A program made the position numbers and the translations under genes. The notes below the pieces were generated by a model. That model was not told where the DNA came from. It ran no database searches and saw only the letters and a program-made list of their open reading frames with translations. From Colwellia echini (GTDB lineage Bacteria; Pseudomonadota; Gammaproteobacteria; Enterobacterales; Alteromonadaceae), in assembly GCF_002843355.2 (NCBI RefSeq), contig NZ_PJAI02000015.1, positions 1-64,000 on the forward strand: a DNA stretch of 64,000 nucleotides. Reading direction: 5' to 3'. Below, in pieces: positions 9,167 to 17,814 of the stretch. Each line of letters begins with the position of its first letter. Within the stretch, counting starts at the first letter, position 1.

Positions 9167-10630
9167 ATGAAAAAATTTCACAAATTAGCAGTCGCAAGTG
9201 CTTTTTCGCTTACTTTACTGGCTGGCTGTAATAATACTAACGAGGATACATCCTCTGCTGCGTCGCCAGCAATCAAACCAGTTTCACAACCAGTAACTTT
9301 AGGTACAACTGGGCTAACGGCCGAACAAATTAAGTCGATAGCTAAAGAAGCCTACGTTTATGGTTATCCTTTAGTGGACAACTACCGGGTTCAGTATGCT
9401 TATTATATAGACAAAGATAGTGCTGACTACAAAGCCCCCTGGAATGAAATAAAGAACATTAACAATGTGTTCACGCCAGCAGATACTACTGTACAAACGC
9501 CAAATTCAGATACCCCATATTCATGGCTAGGTTTAGATCTTCGTGCAGAGCCTGTTGTATTATCAGTACCTAAGATTGAAGAAAATCGTTATTACGATAT
9601 ACAAATGTGGGATGCTTATACATATATTATCGGCTACGCTGGTTCAAGAACCACAGGCAACGACGCTAGTAATGTAATGATAGTGGGCCCTAGCTGGAAA
9701 GGCGAAACACCTGAAAACATCAAAAAAGTTTACGTTTCTGATACTGACTTTGGTGTTGTTGTGTTTCGTACACAATTATTCGATGCTGACGACATTGACA
9801 ATGTACGCAAAATTCAAGCTCAATATAAATCACAACCGTTATCTGCTTTCTTAGGTACAACACCTCCTCCTGCAGCACCAGTGATTGATTTTATCAAACC
9901 GTTAACCAAGCCTGAACAGAAAACATCACTAGATTTTTTCAATATAATGAACTTCGTGCTTAGCTACAGCCCTGTAGTACCGAGTGAAAAAGCACTAAGA
10001 TCACGTTTCAATAAAATTGGTATAGGCGCCAACTTGAACTTTGACGCTGCAAACCTTTCACCAGAGATGAAATTGGCCATTGAACAAGGACGTGCAGAAG
10101 CATGGAAGGAATTTGCTGGTGGCGTAGAAAAATTAGTTAAAGGAGAAATCACCTCAGGTGATGTTTTTGGCTCTCGTGAATACTTGAAAGACAATTACTT
10201 TTACCGTTGGATGGGTACTATTGGCATTTATGGTAATGCAAAAGAAGAAGCTATGTATCCAGTTTACCGCTCTGATAGTGAAGGAAATCCACTAAACGGT
10301 GAGAATAAGTACACAGTGACCTTTGCACCAGGTGAACTGCCTCCAGTCCACGCGTTTTGGTCTTTAACTATGTATGACTTACCACAGAGTTTGTTAGTTG
10401 CTAACCCAATTAATCGCTATCTTATCAATTCACCTATGTTACCGAACATGAAAAAAGGTAGTGATGGCTCATTAACTCTTTATATTCAACATGAATCTCC
10501 TGGTAAAGAACTGGAGTCCAATTGGCTACCAGCACCAAAGGGTCCATTTGCATCGTACATGCGTCTTTACTGGCCTAAAGAAGCTGCACTTAGTGGTACT
10601 TGGACTGCGCCAAAAATGTATAAAAAGTAG
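9167..10630 (+). CDS. DUF1254/DUF1214 lipoprotein, first paralogue
   Basis: 487 residues with a lipoprotein signal (LTLLAGC, Cys21). A DUF1254-like N-terminal half begins with IAKEAYVYGYPLVDNYRVQY at about 60-80 and contains TPNSDTPYSWLGLDLRAEPV. A DUF1214-like C-terminal half carries FWSLTMYDLPQSLLVANPIN and ends in a tryptophan-rich LYWPKEAALSGTW. This family is widespread in marine bacteria and its biochemical role is not established. A second, more divergent paralogue follows 424 bases downstream, each gene with its own terminator, so they are probably separate transcripts. Confidence 0.8.
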   Translation: MKKFHKLAVASAFSLTLLAGCNNTNEDTSSAASPAIKPVSQPVTLGTTGLTAEQIKSIAKEAYVYGYPLVDNYRVQYAYYIDKDSADYKAPWNEIKNINNVFTPADTTVQTPNSDTPYSWLGLDLRAEPVVLSVPKIEENRYYDIQMWDAYTYIIGYAGSRTTGNDASNVMIVGPSWKGETPENIKKVYVSDTDFGVVVFRTQLFDADDIDNVRKIQAQYKSQPLSAFLGTTPPPAAPVIDFIKPLTKPEQKTSLDFFNIMNFVLSYSPVVPSEKALRSRFNKIGIGANLNFDAANLSPEMKLAIEQGRAEAWKEFAGGVEKLVKGEITSGDVFGSREYLKDNYFYRWMGTIGIYGNAKEEAMYPVYRSDSEGNPLNGENKYTVTFAPGELPPVHAFWSLTMYDLPQSLLVANPINRYLINSPMLPNMKKGSDGSLTLYIQHESPGKELESNWLPAPKGPFASYMRLYWPKEAALSGTWTAPKMYKK

Positions 10631-10714
10631 TTAATGGGTTAATAGGCTGTAGTTTAGAAACTATAATTATTAACACCAGATCCATTAATTAAATGATCGA
10701 TTTCATACGTAGTA

Positions 10715-10750
10715 AAAATGGCATTCAAATTAATTTTTGAATGCCATTTT
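10715..10750 (+). terminator. terminator of the first DUF1254 gene
   Basis: A perfect 15-bp stem (AAAATGGCATTCAAA) with a 6-base loop TTAATT, ending in TTTT. The stem closely resembles the terminator after the second DUF1254 gene. The remaining 300 bases before 11055 show no gene; they should hold the next promoter. Confidence 0.8.
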
Positions 10751-11054
10751 CTTAAAGTATTTAGAAAAACATAGATATTAATCAATAAACACTAAATATT
10801 CCCTTAACTTTATTCTCTTTCTTTTGACTTTGAGGAAAATGCCTGCTTATACTATTTTACCCTCGCTACAATCTCTTTTACATCAACGGTGAGCGGTAAA
10901 ATAAGGGATTAATTAAACTGATTGATGACTCTTTATGAACCGCATTTTGGTATTCATAGAAAGTAGCTGATTTCGTATTTTTCGCATGTACGAATCACTT
11001 GCTACCAATCAACTTTACTAAATAACTTCAACACCACTATATTGGAAGATAAGT

Positions 11055-12632
11055 ATGAAAAATAAGATTATTTTTGCATCACTGATTGCATTTGCTGCAA
11101 TAGGCACTGGATGCCAAGCAACCGCCGAGAAATCAGCCGTTAATGAAGAACCTGTTGTTGGCACTTATACGCAAACGACAAATATTCCTGAAGGAATTTT
11201 AACGCCTGATGTAGTAGAAACATCTATTGGTACATTGAACTTTTTTGATGGTACACCAACAACTGAAACCGTGCAGTTGGTTTATGACAACCTAGATCGT
11301 TCTCGCGGCGTTGACGCCTTTTTAAAAGGTATTCAAGGTGCATCAGTTAGAGAATTAATTGAAGGACCTAAGGCCATTGGCGCAAACGTAAAATTCAATG
11401 ACATTCTAATTTTTGAACAGCTACTCGACTCTAAAGAAACCTTTCTTACCGGAAACACTTCTACTTTATACGTTATTCCTTCATTAGACCTGAAAACCAA
11501 TGGTCCAATGGTTGTTGAAGCTCCTCCAGGATTATTAGGCGGTTTTAACAGTGCTTGGTTTGAATACATTAGCGATATTGGTGTTTTTGGACCAGATAAA
11601 GGTAAAGGTGGTAAATTCTTAGTATTACCTCCTGGTTATGAAGGCGATGTTCCTAAAGGTTATTACGTAGTGAAATCTCCAACGTACAAAGTATGGAATT
11701 TCATGCGAGTAAATATTGCTGGTGGTTTAGAAAAAGCGGTGAAATTAGCTAAAGAAACTGTAAAAGTTTATCCGCTGTCTATGGCTGATAATATTCCAGA
11801 AATGAACTTTGTAAATGGCTCTGAGAATCCATTCAATACAATTCACCACAACGACTTTACCTTCTACGAGGAAATTAATAAAACCATTCAAGAAGAGCCA
11901 CTTGAAATGCTAGACCCTGAAACACGTGGTTTATTTGCTTCTATTGGTATTCAAAAAGGCAAGCCATTTGCACCAGACGCTAGAATGAAAAAGATTCTAA
12001 CGGATGCCGTTGCTATTGGTAATGCTACTGCACGCTCAATTGTTTGGTACCCAAGAACTAGCGGTAGTGTTGATAACATGAAGGGTATTCAAATTTACCC
12101 AGATACAAACAGTTCGTGGATGATGGGCTTTTTAGACAAGAATGTTTTCTTTAATGGTAAAGATGGTCACACAATGAACAGTGACGCGAGAGACTTCTTT
12201 TACTATAGCTATACTGTTGTAACACCTGCCATGGCTGTTTCTATTCCTGGTAAAGGTTCAGATTACGCGGTAGGTTTTGTTGATGAAAACAAAAAAGCGA
12301 TGGACGGCTCTAAAACCTATAAAGTGACTTTACCTGCTAATGTTCCAGTAAATAACTTCTGGGCATTTACGCTTTACGACACGCAAACAAGATCGCAATT
12401 ACAAACCGATCAACCTAAACCAAGTGTTGGTAGCCAAACTGAAGGCTTTAAAGAAAATGCCGATGGTTCAATGGATGTATATTTTGGACCTAAAGCACCT
12501 AAAGGCTTTGAAGGTAACTGGTTACAAACCATTCCAGGAAAAAGCTGGTTCACTATCTTAAGAATGTATGGACCACTTGAACCTTGGTTAAAGAAAACTT
12601 GGCGTCCAAGTGAAATTCAACTTGTTGAATAA
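11055..12632 (+). CDS. DUF1254/DUF1214 lipoprotein, second paralogue
   Basis: 525 residues with a lipoprotein signal (FAAIGTGC, Cys20). The N-terminal half carries the DUF1254 pattern (TVQLVYDNLDRSRGVDAFLK; NTSTLYVIPSLDLKTNGPMV). The C-terminal DUF1214 part has NNFWAFTLYDTQTRSQLQTD and ends PGKSWFTILRMYGPLEPW. Organisation matches the gene at 9167, but the sequence has diverged, pointing to an old duplication. The role is unknown. GGAAGATAA precedes the ATG as a ribosome site. Confidence 0.8.
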   Translation: MKNKIIFASLIAFAAIGTGCQATAEKSAVNEEPVVGTYTQTTNIPEGILTPDVVETSIGTLNFFDGTPTTETVQLVYDNLDRSRGVDAFLKGIQGASVRELIEGPKAIGANVKFNDILIFEQLLDSKETFLTGNTSTLYVIPSLDLKTNGPMVVEAPPGLLGGFNSAWFEYISDIGVFGPDKGKGGKFLVLPPGYEGDVPKGYYVVKSPTYKVWNFMRVNIAGGLEKAVKLAKETVKVYPLSMADNIPEMNFVNGSENPFNTIHHNDFTFYEEINKTIQEEPLEMLDPETRGLFASIGIQKGKPFAPDARMKKILTDAVAIGNATARSIVWYPRTSGSVDNMKGIQIYPDTNSSWMMGFLDKNVFFNGKDGHTMNSDARDFFYYSYTVVTPAMAVSIPGKGSDYAVGFVDENKKAMDGSKTYKVTLPANVPVNNFWAFTLYDTQTRSQLQTDQPKPSVGSQTEGFKENADGSMDVYFGPKAPKGFEGNWLQTIPGKSWFTILRMYGPLEPWLKKTWRPSEIQLVE

Positions 12633-12698
12633 CTCATAAAATGATTGATTGAGCAGCGTTAAGTTAAAGGCGCTGAACTATAAACATTGAGTTAAGCT

Positions 12699-12735
12699 AA
12701 ATAACCTGAGTCCATACATCGAACTCAGGTTAAAT
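12699..12735. mobile_element. MITE-like element, copy E (29 bp, ends only)
   Basis: The element spans 12703-12731 and is almost nothing but the two inverted ends: AACCTGAGTCC and GAACTCAGGTT around a 7-base middle. Perfect AAAT duplications flank it at 12699-12702 and 12732-12735. It sits just upstream of the terminator of the DUF1254 gene. Confidence 0.7.
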
Positions 12736-12737
12736 AT

Positions 12738-12774
12738 AATGGCATCTAAATTTATTTTTAGGTGCCATTTTTTT
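12738..12774 (+). terminator. terminator of the second DUF1254 gene
   Basis: AATGGCATCTAAA pairs with TTTAGGTGCCATT (one wobble) and is followed by a T-run. The stem is related to that at 10715-10750. Confidence 0.8.
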
Positions 12775-12782
12775 AACTCACT

Positions 12783-12807
12783 AGCCTGAATTGGGGAAAA
12801 GCAAAAT
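12783..12807 (+). mobile_element. remnant left end of the MITE-like family
   Basis: AGCCTGAATTGGGG followed by GCAAAAT resembles the outer 25 bases of the copy A/B ends. No partner end is present before the glmU terminator, so it is a truncated remnant. Confidence 0.4.
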
Positions 12808-12823
12808 AAAGACTGCCAATAAA

Positions 12824-12869
12824 AAAGCGACTGCGTATTGTAAGTGAATTTACAATACGCAGTCGCTTT
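12824..12869 (-). terminator. strong terminator of glmU
   Basis: A perfect 20-bp stem (AAAGCGACTGCGTATTGTAA) with a 6-base loop, followed on the minus strand by six T. It can also act on plus-strand transcripts. Confidence 0.85.
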
Positions 12870-12921
12870 CTATAATAATGAACTTAGTTACTTCTAATTA
12901 CTATAAGTTAGACATTAACTA

Positions 12922-14295
12922 TTAGCTATTTTTAACCGGACGTTGCCAACCACTCACATTACGCTGTTTAGCGCGGCCTAAGCCTAAATGGCTGTCTTCA
13001 ACTGCTTTGGTAATTACTGATCCCGCACCTGTTGTTGCCGAGGCGCCAATAGTTACTGGTGCTACTAATGAACTGTTAGAGCCGATAAAAGCATTGTCGC
13101 CAATAACCGTAGTTGATTTATTTACACCATCGTAATTACAGGTAATAGTACCTGCACCAATGTTTACCTTAGCGCCAATTTCAGCGTTGCCAAGATAACT
13201 TAAGTGCCCTGCTTTGCTGCCTTTACCTAAGGTAGTTTTTTTCATTTCAACAAAGTTACCCACGTGTGAGTCTTGCTTCATGATTGAACCTGGACGAATA
13301 CGCGCAAATGGACCAACAGAGCAATCGGCCTCTATAACTGAATCTTCAATAATAGTGTTAGGCTTAATTTCAACATTTTCGCCAATAGTACTATTAATAA
13401 TAATACAGTTAGCACCAATTACCACGTTATCAGCTAATGTTACCGTACCTTCAAAAATACAGTTTACGTCGATATTTACTTCAGTGCCTGTGGTTAATTT
13501 ACCACGAACATCAATGCGCGCAGGATCACGTAAACTTGCGCCTGCAATCATTAACTCTTCAGCGATACGTGCTTGATAAGCACGCTCTAACTGAGCAAGC
13601 TGCACACGGTTATTTGCACCTTCAACTTCTATTTCGGTGTCAGGGTGGGCTGTTGCTATAACTTTGCCTTCACCGTGTGCTGAGGCAATAATATCTGTAA
13701 GGTAATATTCACCTTGCGCATTATCGCTTGATAAATTACTTAACCAGCGTTTTAAATCGCCGCCGTTGGCATATAAAATTCCAGTGTTTGCTTCGTTAAT
13801 TTTTAATTGCTCTGCACTGGCATCTTTTTGTTCGATAATGCCAACTACTTGATGTTCGCCATTAATTTCTTGACGAACAATGCGGCCATAACCCATTGGG
13901 TTGGCTAAATTTACGGTTAATAACGACATGCCGTTTTCAGGCTTAACCGCTAATAAAGCCTGTAAAGTAGATACCTTAGTTAAAGGAACGTCACCGTAAA
14001 GTACGAGTACATTTTCATCATCTTTTAAGAAAGGTGATGCTTGGTCAACAGCGTGACCTGTGCCCAATTGCTCTACTTGCTCAACAAATGTTAAATCATC
14101 ACCAGTAATACGCTGTTGTAATACATCACCACCAAAACCATAAACAACATAAATATTGTCTGCGCCAAGTTGACGAGCACTGTCAATAACATGACCAACC
14201 ATAGGCTTGTCTGCTATTGGATGAAGTACTTTAGGTAAAGATGAGCGCATACGAGTACCTTTACCCGCGGCAAGAATAACAACTGAAAGTGACAT
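12922..14295 (-). CDS. glmU: bifunctional UDP-GlcNAc pyrophosphorylase / GlcN-1-P acetyltransferase
   Basis: GlmU acetylates glucosamine-1-phosphate and then forms UDP-GlcNAc, completing the path begun by GlmS. 457 residues, matching the family. The start at 14295 gives [20 protein letters not shown], the nucleotidyltransferase signature; the open frame extends further upstream without family similarity. Residues about 230-450 form the left-handed beta-helix of hexapeptide repeats ([43 protein letters not shown]). It is on the same strand as glmS but separated from it by an opposite-strand block. Confidence 0.98.
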   Translation of the reverse strand: MSLSVVILAAGKGTRMRSSLPKVLHPIADKPMVGHVIDSARQLGADNIYVVYGFGGDVLQQRITGDDLTFVEQVEQLGTGHAVDQASPFLKDDENVLVLYGDVPLTKVSTLQALLAVKPENGMSLLTVNLANPMGYGRIVRQEINGEHQVVGIIEQKDASAEQLKINEANTGILYANGGDLKRWLSNLSSDNAQGEYYLTDIIASAHGEGKVIATAHPDTEIEVEGANNRVQLAQLERAYQARIAEELMIAGASLRDPARIDVRGKLTTGTEVNIDVNCIFEGTVTLADNVVIGANCIIINSTIGENVEIKPNTIIEDSVIEADCSVGPFARIRPGSIMKQDSHVGNFVEMKKTTLGKGSKAGHLSYLGNAEIGAKVNIGAGTITCNYDGVNKSTTVIGDNAFIGSNSSLVAPVTIGASATTGAGSVITKAVEDSHLGLGRAKQRNVSGWQRPVKNS

Positions 14296-14575
14296 GATAA
14301 ATCCATTAAATGAGCATAATTGAAGAGCGCACATTGTAACCAAGTTAACGACGCTTTTAAATAAAATGAATAAAATGAATTAAATGATTATAAATAAGTG
14401 AATAGAAATCCCACCAAGATTAGGATTTCAATTGGACTTTGTTAATATCAGCGTGAATAAATTTCCGCCTACAACGACAGGTATGTGAAGTAATGGAACT
14501 TATCCTTAACTGATAGCTAAGCAAAGTTTCAAAGCCGGTAATTTTAAAACCAGGTAATTGAATGGAATTTAAAAC

Positions 14576-14608
14576 TCCCGCCTCATTTGAGTTACAACAT
14601 AGGCGGGA
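14576..14608 (-). terminator. probable terminator of the nitrate assimilation operon
   Basis: TCCCGCCT (14576-14583) pairs with AGGCGGGA (14601-14608) with a 17-base loop, and TTTTAAA follows on the minus strand. The rest of the 342-base gap back to glmU shows no gene; it must contain the glmU promoter. Confidence 0.6.
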
Positions 14609-14637
14609 ACTTGTTTGCGCTTGTTTAAATCTAAAAA

Positions 14638-17346
14638 CTAAACCGCTATTTTCATAATTACATCGTCAGGTTGATATTGGCGAATTAAACTCGCTAATTC
14701 TGGCTTACATGAACCACACTTAGTGCCGCATTGTAATTTTTCGCCTAGTTCATCAACACTTGTACAACCTTGTTCAATAGCGGAAATAATACTTTTTTCA
14801 CCCACACTATAACAACTACAGACTTGCTTACCTTGACTAAACTCCTCACTGGCAATACCAAGCAATAATGATTGAATAGTAGCAAATTCAAGACTTGGTT
14901 CGGCAAACACATGATCAAGCCATGCTTGTTCTATTTCCGGCCAACTGTTTGAGAAGTAACTTAAAAAGACTAATTTACCCGCTTGTAAACAAACAACATA
15001 CGAAAAATCGTCTTGCTCGAACATCATCCATTCACCAGATAAACCGCTAATTTGTTGACTAAACGCCATTGCATCAACAGTTGGTTCATCTAACCCCATT
15101 TGATAAGCAGAGCCGTATTCAGTGGCACTTTTCACCCAGAAATCAGCAGTTACATTGGTATCACTAGCAGTATGTACACTAACGTATTGTTTAAATGATT
15201 TTTTACTTAACGCAACAGCGCCATGCTTACTTTCAGCTTGTCCTGATAGCGGGTCAACAATGCTTTGATATAACGCACTAACATTTCCGTGTGAGGCAAA
15301 ACTTTTGTTCCAATGAATTGGCATAAAACATTCGCCAGGGCGTTGTTTATCATCCACTTTTACGTGCGCAATTGCCGCACCTGTACTTGCAGTAATTGAC
15401 AGCATGTCATCATTTTCAACGGCTAAGTTAGCTGCATCGGTTGGGTGTAAATACAAATACGGTTTGTCAGTATGCGCCGACAGCTTACTTGTTTTACCCG
15501 TGCGAGTCATGGTGTGCCATTGATCACGTAAACGACCACTATTTAATAAAAATGGAAATTCAGTTGAGGTACGTTGTACTGGCAACTGTGGTGTAATAGC
15601 AATTAACTGGGCTTTACCCGAAGTGGTATTAAATTTTCCGTCAGCATAAACACGAGCACAGCCGTCAGGGTGGCGTGCATTCACGGGCCATTGAATTGGC
15701 GTGAGATCGTTATATTCTTTTGCTGTTAACTGAGTTAACCCACTTAAATCAAGTAAGCGTTCGCCGTCATTTTCAAATTGAGTTAATTGCGCATGCTCTT
15801 TAAAAACATCACTAACATCATCAAATTCAAAGCCACTAAAGCCCATTTTTTTAGCAACTTCCTGAATAATCTGCCAATCGTGCTTTGCTTCACCTGCAGG
15901 AGTTACTGCATTGCGTTGACGAGAAATACGACGTTCTGAGTTAGTTACCGTACCATTTTTTTCTAACCAAGGCGTCGCAGGTAACTTAACATCGGCAAAC
16001 GCTAGGGTGTCGTTACTGTCTACACAGTCGGAAACGACTACTAATTCACATTTTGATAAAGCTTCGCTAATTTTTTCACGGTTCGGCAAACTTACCATAG
16101 GGTTAGTTGCCATGATCCATACTGCTTTGATATCGCCCGAAGCTATTTTGTCGAACATATCAATGGCTTTTTCACCCGCCTTGGTTGCCATAGTAGGTGA
16201 CTGCCAAAAACGTTGAACTTTGTCTTGATGCTGAGGATTGTCGATATCCATGTGCGCAGCAAGCTGGTTAGCTAATCCGCCCACTTCTCTTCCGCCCATA
16301 GCATTAGGTTGACCAGTAATAGAGAAAGGACCTGAGCCTGCTTTACCTATTTTACCACTCGCTAAATGACAGTTAATAATACTCTGACATTTATCAACAC
16401 CTGACGATGATTGGTTGATACCCATAGAGTAAAAGGTGATCGCTTTTTTACTGCTGCAATATAATTGATAAACGCTTATTAGCGTTTGCTCGCTCACTTC
16501 ACAAAATGCCGCCACTTTAGTAACTGACCATTGTGCCGCTTCAGCTAATGCCAACTCAAAACCTTCAGTAAATTCAGCAATGTAATGTGTATCTAAACCG
16601 TCATTTTCACTTAAATAATTTAATAAACCATTGAAAAATGCAGCATCTGTACCTGGTTTTAATTGAATAAAGTTATCGGCAATTTCACAGGTTGCTGTTT
16701 CACGAGGGTCAATCACCACAATTTTCATTGCAGGATTAATTTTTTTAGCGCGCTCAATACGTTGGTATAAAACAGGATGAGTCCAAGCCGCATTAGAGCC
16801 AGTAAGTACTAATAAATCAGTTTGCTCAAGGTCTTGATAAGTACAAGGTACTACATCTTCGCCAAAAGCACGTTTATAAGCGGTAACTGCTGATGACATA
16901 CAAAGACGAGAGTTAGTATCTATATTGCCAGAGCCTATATAGCCTTTCATTAGCTTGTTAGCTATATAATAATCTTCTGTTAATAACTGACCTGACACAT
17001 AAAAAGCCACAGAATCTGGGCCATGCAGTTTAATAATATCATTAAATTTTTGCGCAACATGATCCGTTGCGTCATCCCAGCTCACTTGTTGTCCCGCAAT
17101 TTCAGGAGATAACAAACGACCTGTTAAATCAATAGTGTTAAGCAAGTTACTGCCTTTAACACATAATTTACCATTGTTTGCAGGATGATCTGCGGTGCCA
17201 ATTAAAGACACAGCTTTATTATCAGTTACGTTAATATCAACACCACAACCTACGCCGCAATAGGCACAAGTGCTTTGAATAAGTGACGGCGTACATACTG
17301 TAGCGTCAGGTGAAACGTGCGTTGAAGCAGTGCTTACGCTGCTCAT
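14638..17346 (-). CDS. nasA: assimilatory nitrate reductase catalytic subunit
   Basis: A cytoplasmic molybdopterin enzyme reducing nitrate to nitrite for nitrogen assimilation. 902 residues from 17346, chosen because GAGGAG lies 6 bases upstream. The N-terminal [4Fe-4S] site is CAYCGVGC with CVKG (Cys27, 30, 34, 62). Molybdopterin-binding segments follow through the middle (TNSRLCMSSAVTAYKRAFGE), with the dinucleotide-binding domain near 600-720. The C-terminus (about 840-890) carries a BFD-like cluster domain (VCSCYSVGEK, CGTKCGSC), as in NasA types that receive electrons from a ferredoxin or flavoprotein. Last gene of nirB-nirD-nasA. Confidence 0.95.
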   Translation of the reverse strand: MSSVSTASTHVSPDATVCTPSLIQSTCAYCGVGCGVDINVTDNKAVSLIGTADHPANNGKLCVKGSNLLNTIDLTGRLLSPEIAGQQVSWDDATDHVAQKFNDIIKLHGPDSVAFYVSGQLLTEDYYIANKLMKGYIGSGNIDTNSRLCMSSAVTAYKRAFGEDVVPCTYQDLEQTDLLVLTGSNAAWTHPVLYQRIERAKKINPAMKIVVIDPRETATCEIADNFIQLKPGTDAAFFNGLLNYLSENDGLDTHYIAEFTEGFELALAEAAQWSVTKVAAFCEVSEQTLISVYQLYCSSKKAITFYSMGINQSSSGVDKCQSIINCHLASGKIGKAGSGPFSITGQPNAMGGREVGGLANQLAAHMDIDNPQHQDKVQRFWQSPTMATKAGEKAIDMFDKIASGDIKAVWIMATNPMVSLPNREKISEALSKCELVVVSDCVDSNDTLAFADVKLPATPWLEKNGTVTNSERRISRQRNAVTPAGEAKHDWQIIQEVAKKMGFSGFEFDDVSDVFKEHAQLTQFENDGERLLDLSGLTQLTAKEYNDLTPIQWPVNARHPDGCARVYADGKFNTTSGKAQLIAITPQLPVQRTSTEFPFLLNSGRLRDQWHTMTRTGKTSKLSAHTDKPYLYLHPTDAANLAVENDDMLSITASTGAAIAHVKVDDKQRPGECFMPIHWNKSFASHGNVSALYQSIVDPLSGQAESKHGAVALSKKSFKQYVSVHTASDTNVTADFWVKSATEYGSAYQMGLDEPTVDAMAFSQQISGLSGEWMMFEQDDFSYVVCLQAGKLVFLSYFSNSWPEIEQAWLDHVFAEPSLEFATIQSLLLGIASEEFSQGKQVCSCYSVGEKSIISAIEQGCTSVDELGEKLQCGTKCGSCKPELASLIRQYQPDDVIMKIAV

Positions 17347-17377
17347 ACTGAACTCCTCAAACAACTTAACCATAGAT

Positions 17378-17403
17378 CAAGAGAGTTCATTTGAACTCTC
17401 TTG
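17378..17403 (-). other. intercistronic hairpin between nirD and nasA
   Basis: CAAGAGAGTTC pairs perfectly with GAACTCTCTTG over a 4-base loop. No T-run follows on the coding strand, so an RNA-processing or stabilising element is more likely than a terminator. Confidence 0.55.
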
Positions 17404-17442
17404 TAATCGTATTTACCAAACGAATAACCTGTACTACTTAAC

Positions 17443-17799
17443 TTAATAAAGTATTTGTACTTGTTCGTTTTCGATACGGATCGGATACACCGATATGCTT
17501 TTATCTTCTTGCAAACATTTTCCCGTTCTTAACGAGAAGTGTTGCTTGTATAAAGGCGAAGAAACCACAGGCTCGTCTTCAATACTACCAACTATGCCGC
17601 GATATAATACATTGGCGTTACCAATAGGATCATAGTTGCCCACAGCATATATTTTCTCTTCACTGTTAGGAATGTGGAAAATGGCAATTTGCTCATCTTC
17701 TCCAGCAGCGTTAGCAATTAAGGCACTGATACCAGAATCTGTTACTAGATCAGTTGTATCACAAATAGTTTTCCAAGATTTATCAGTTAATGTAGTCAT
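17443..17799 (-). CDS. nirD: nitrite reductase (NADH) small subunit
   Basis: 118 residues, the normal NirD length. It has the Rieske-like fold without the cluster-binding Cys/His pairs (IFHIPNSEEKIYAVGNYDPIGNANVLYRG; CLQEDKSISVYPIRIENEQV), as is usual for NirD. It assists NirB in reducing nitrite to ammonium. It starts 15 bases after nirB ends, so the two are co-transcribed. Confidence 0.95.
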   Translation of the reverse strand: MTTLTDKSWKTICDTTDLVTDSGISALIANAAGEDEQIAIFHIPNSEEKIYAVGNYDPIGNANVLYRGIVGSIEDEPVVSSPLYKQHFSLRTGKCLQEDKSISVYPIRIENEQVQILY

Positions 17800-17814
17800 T
17801 GTGGTGCTCTCCTA

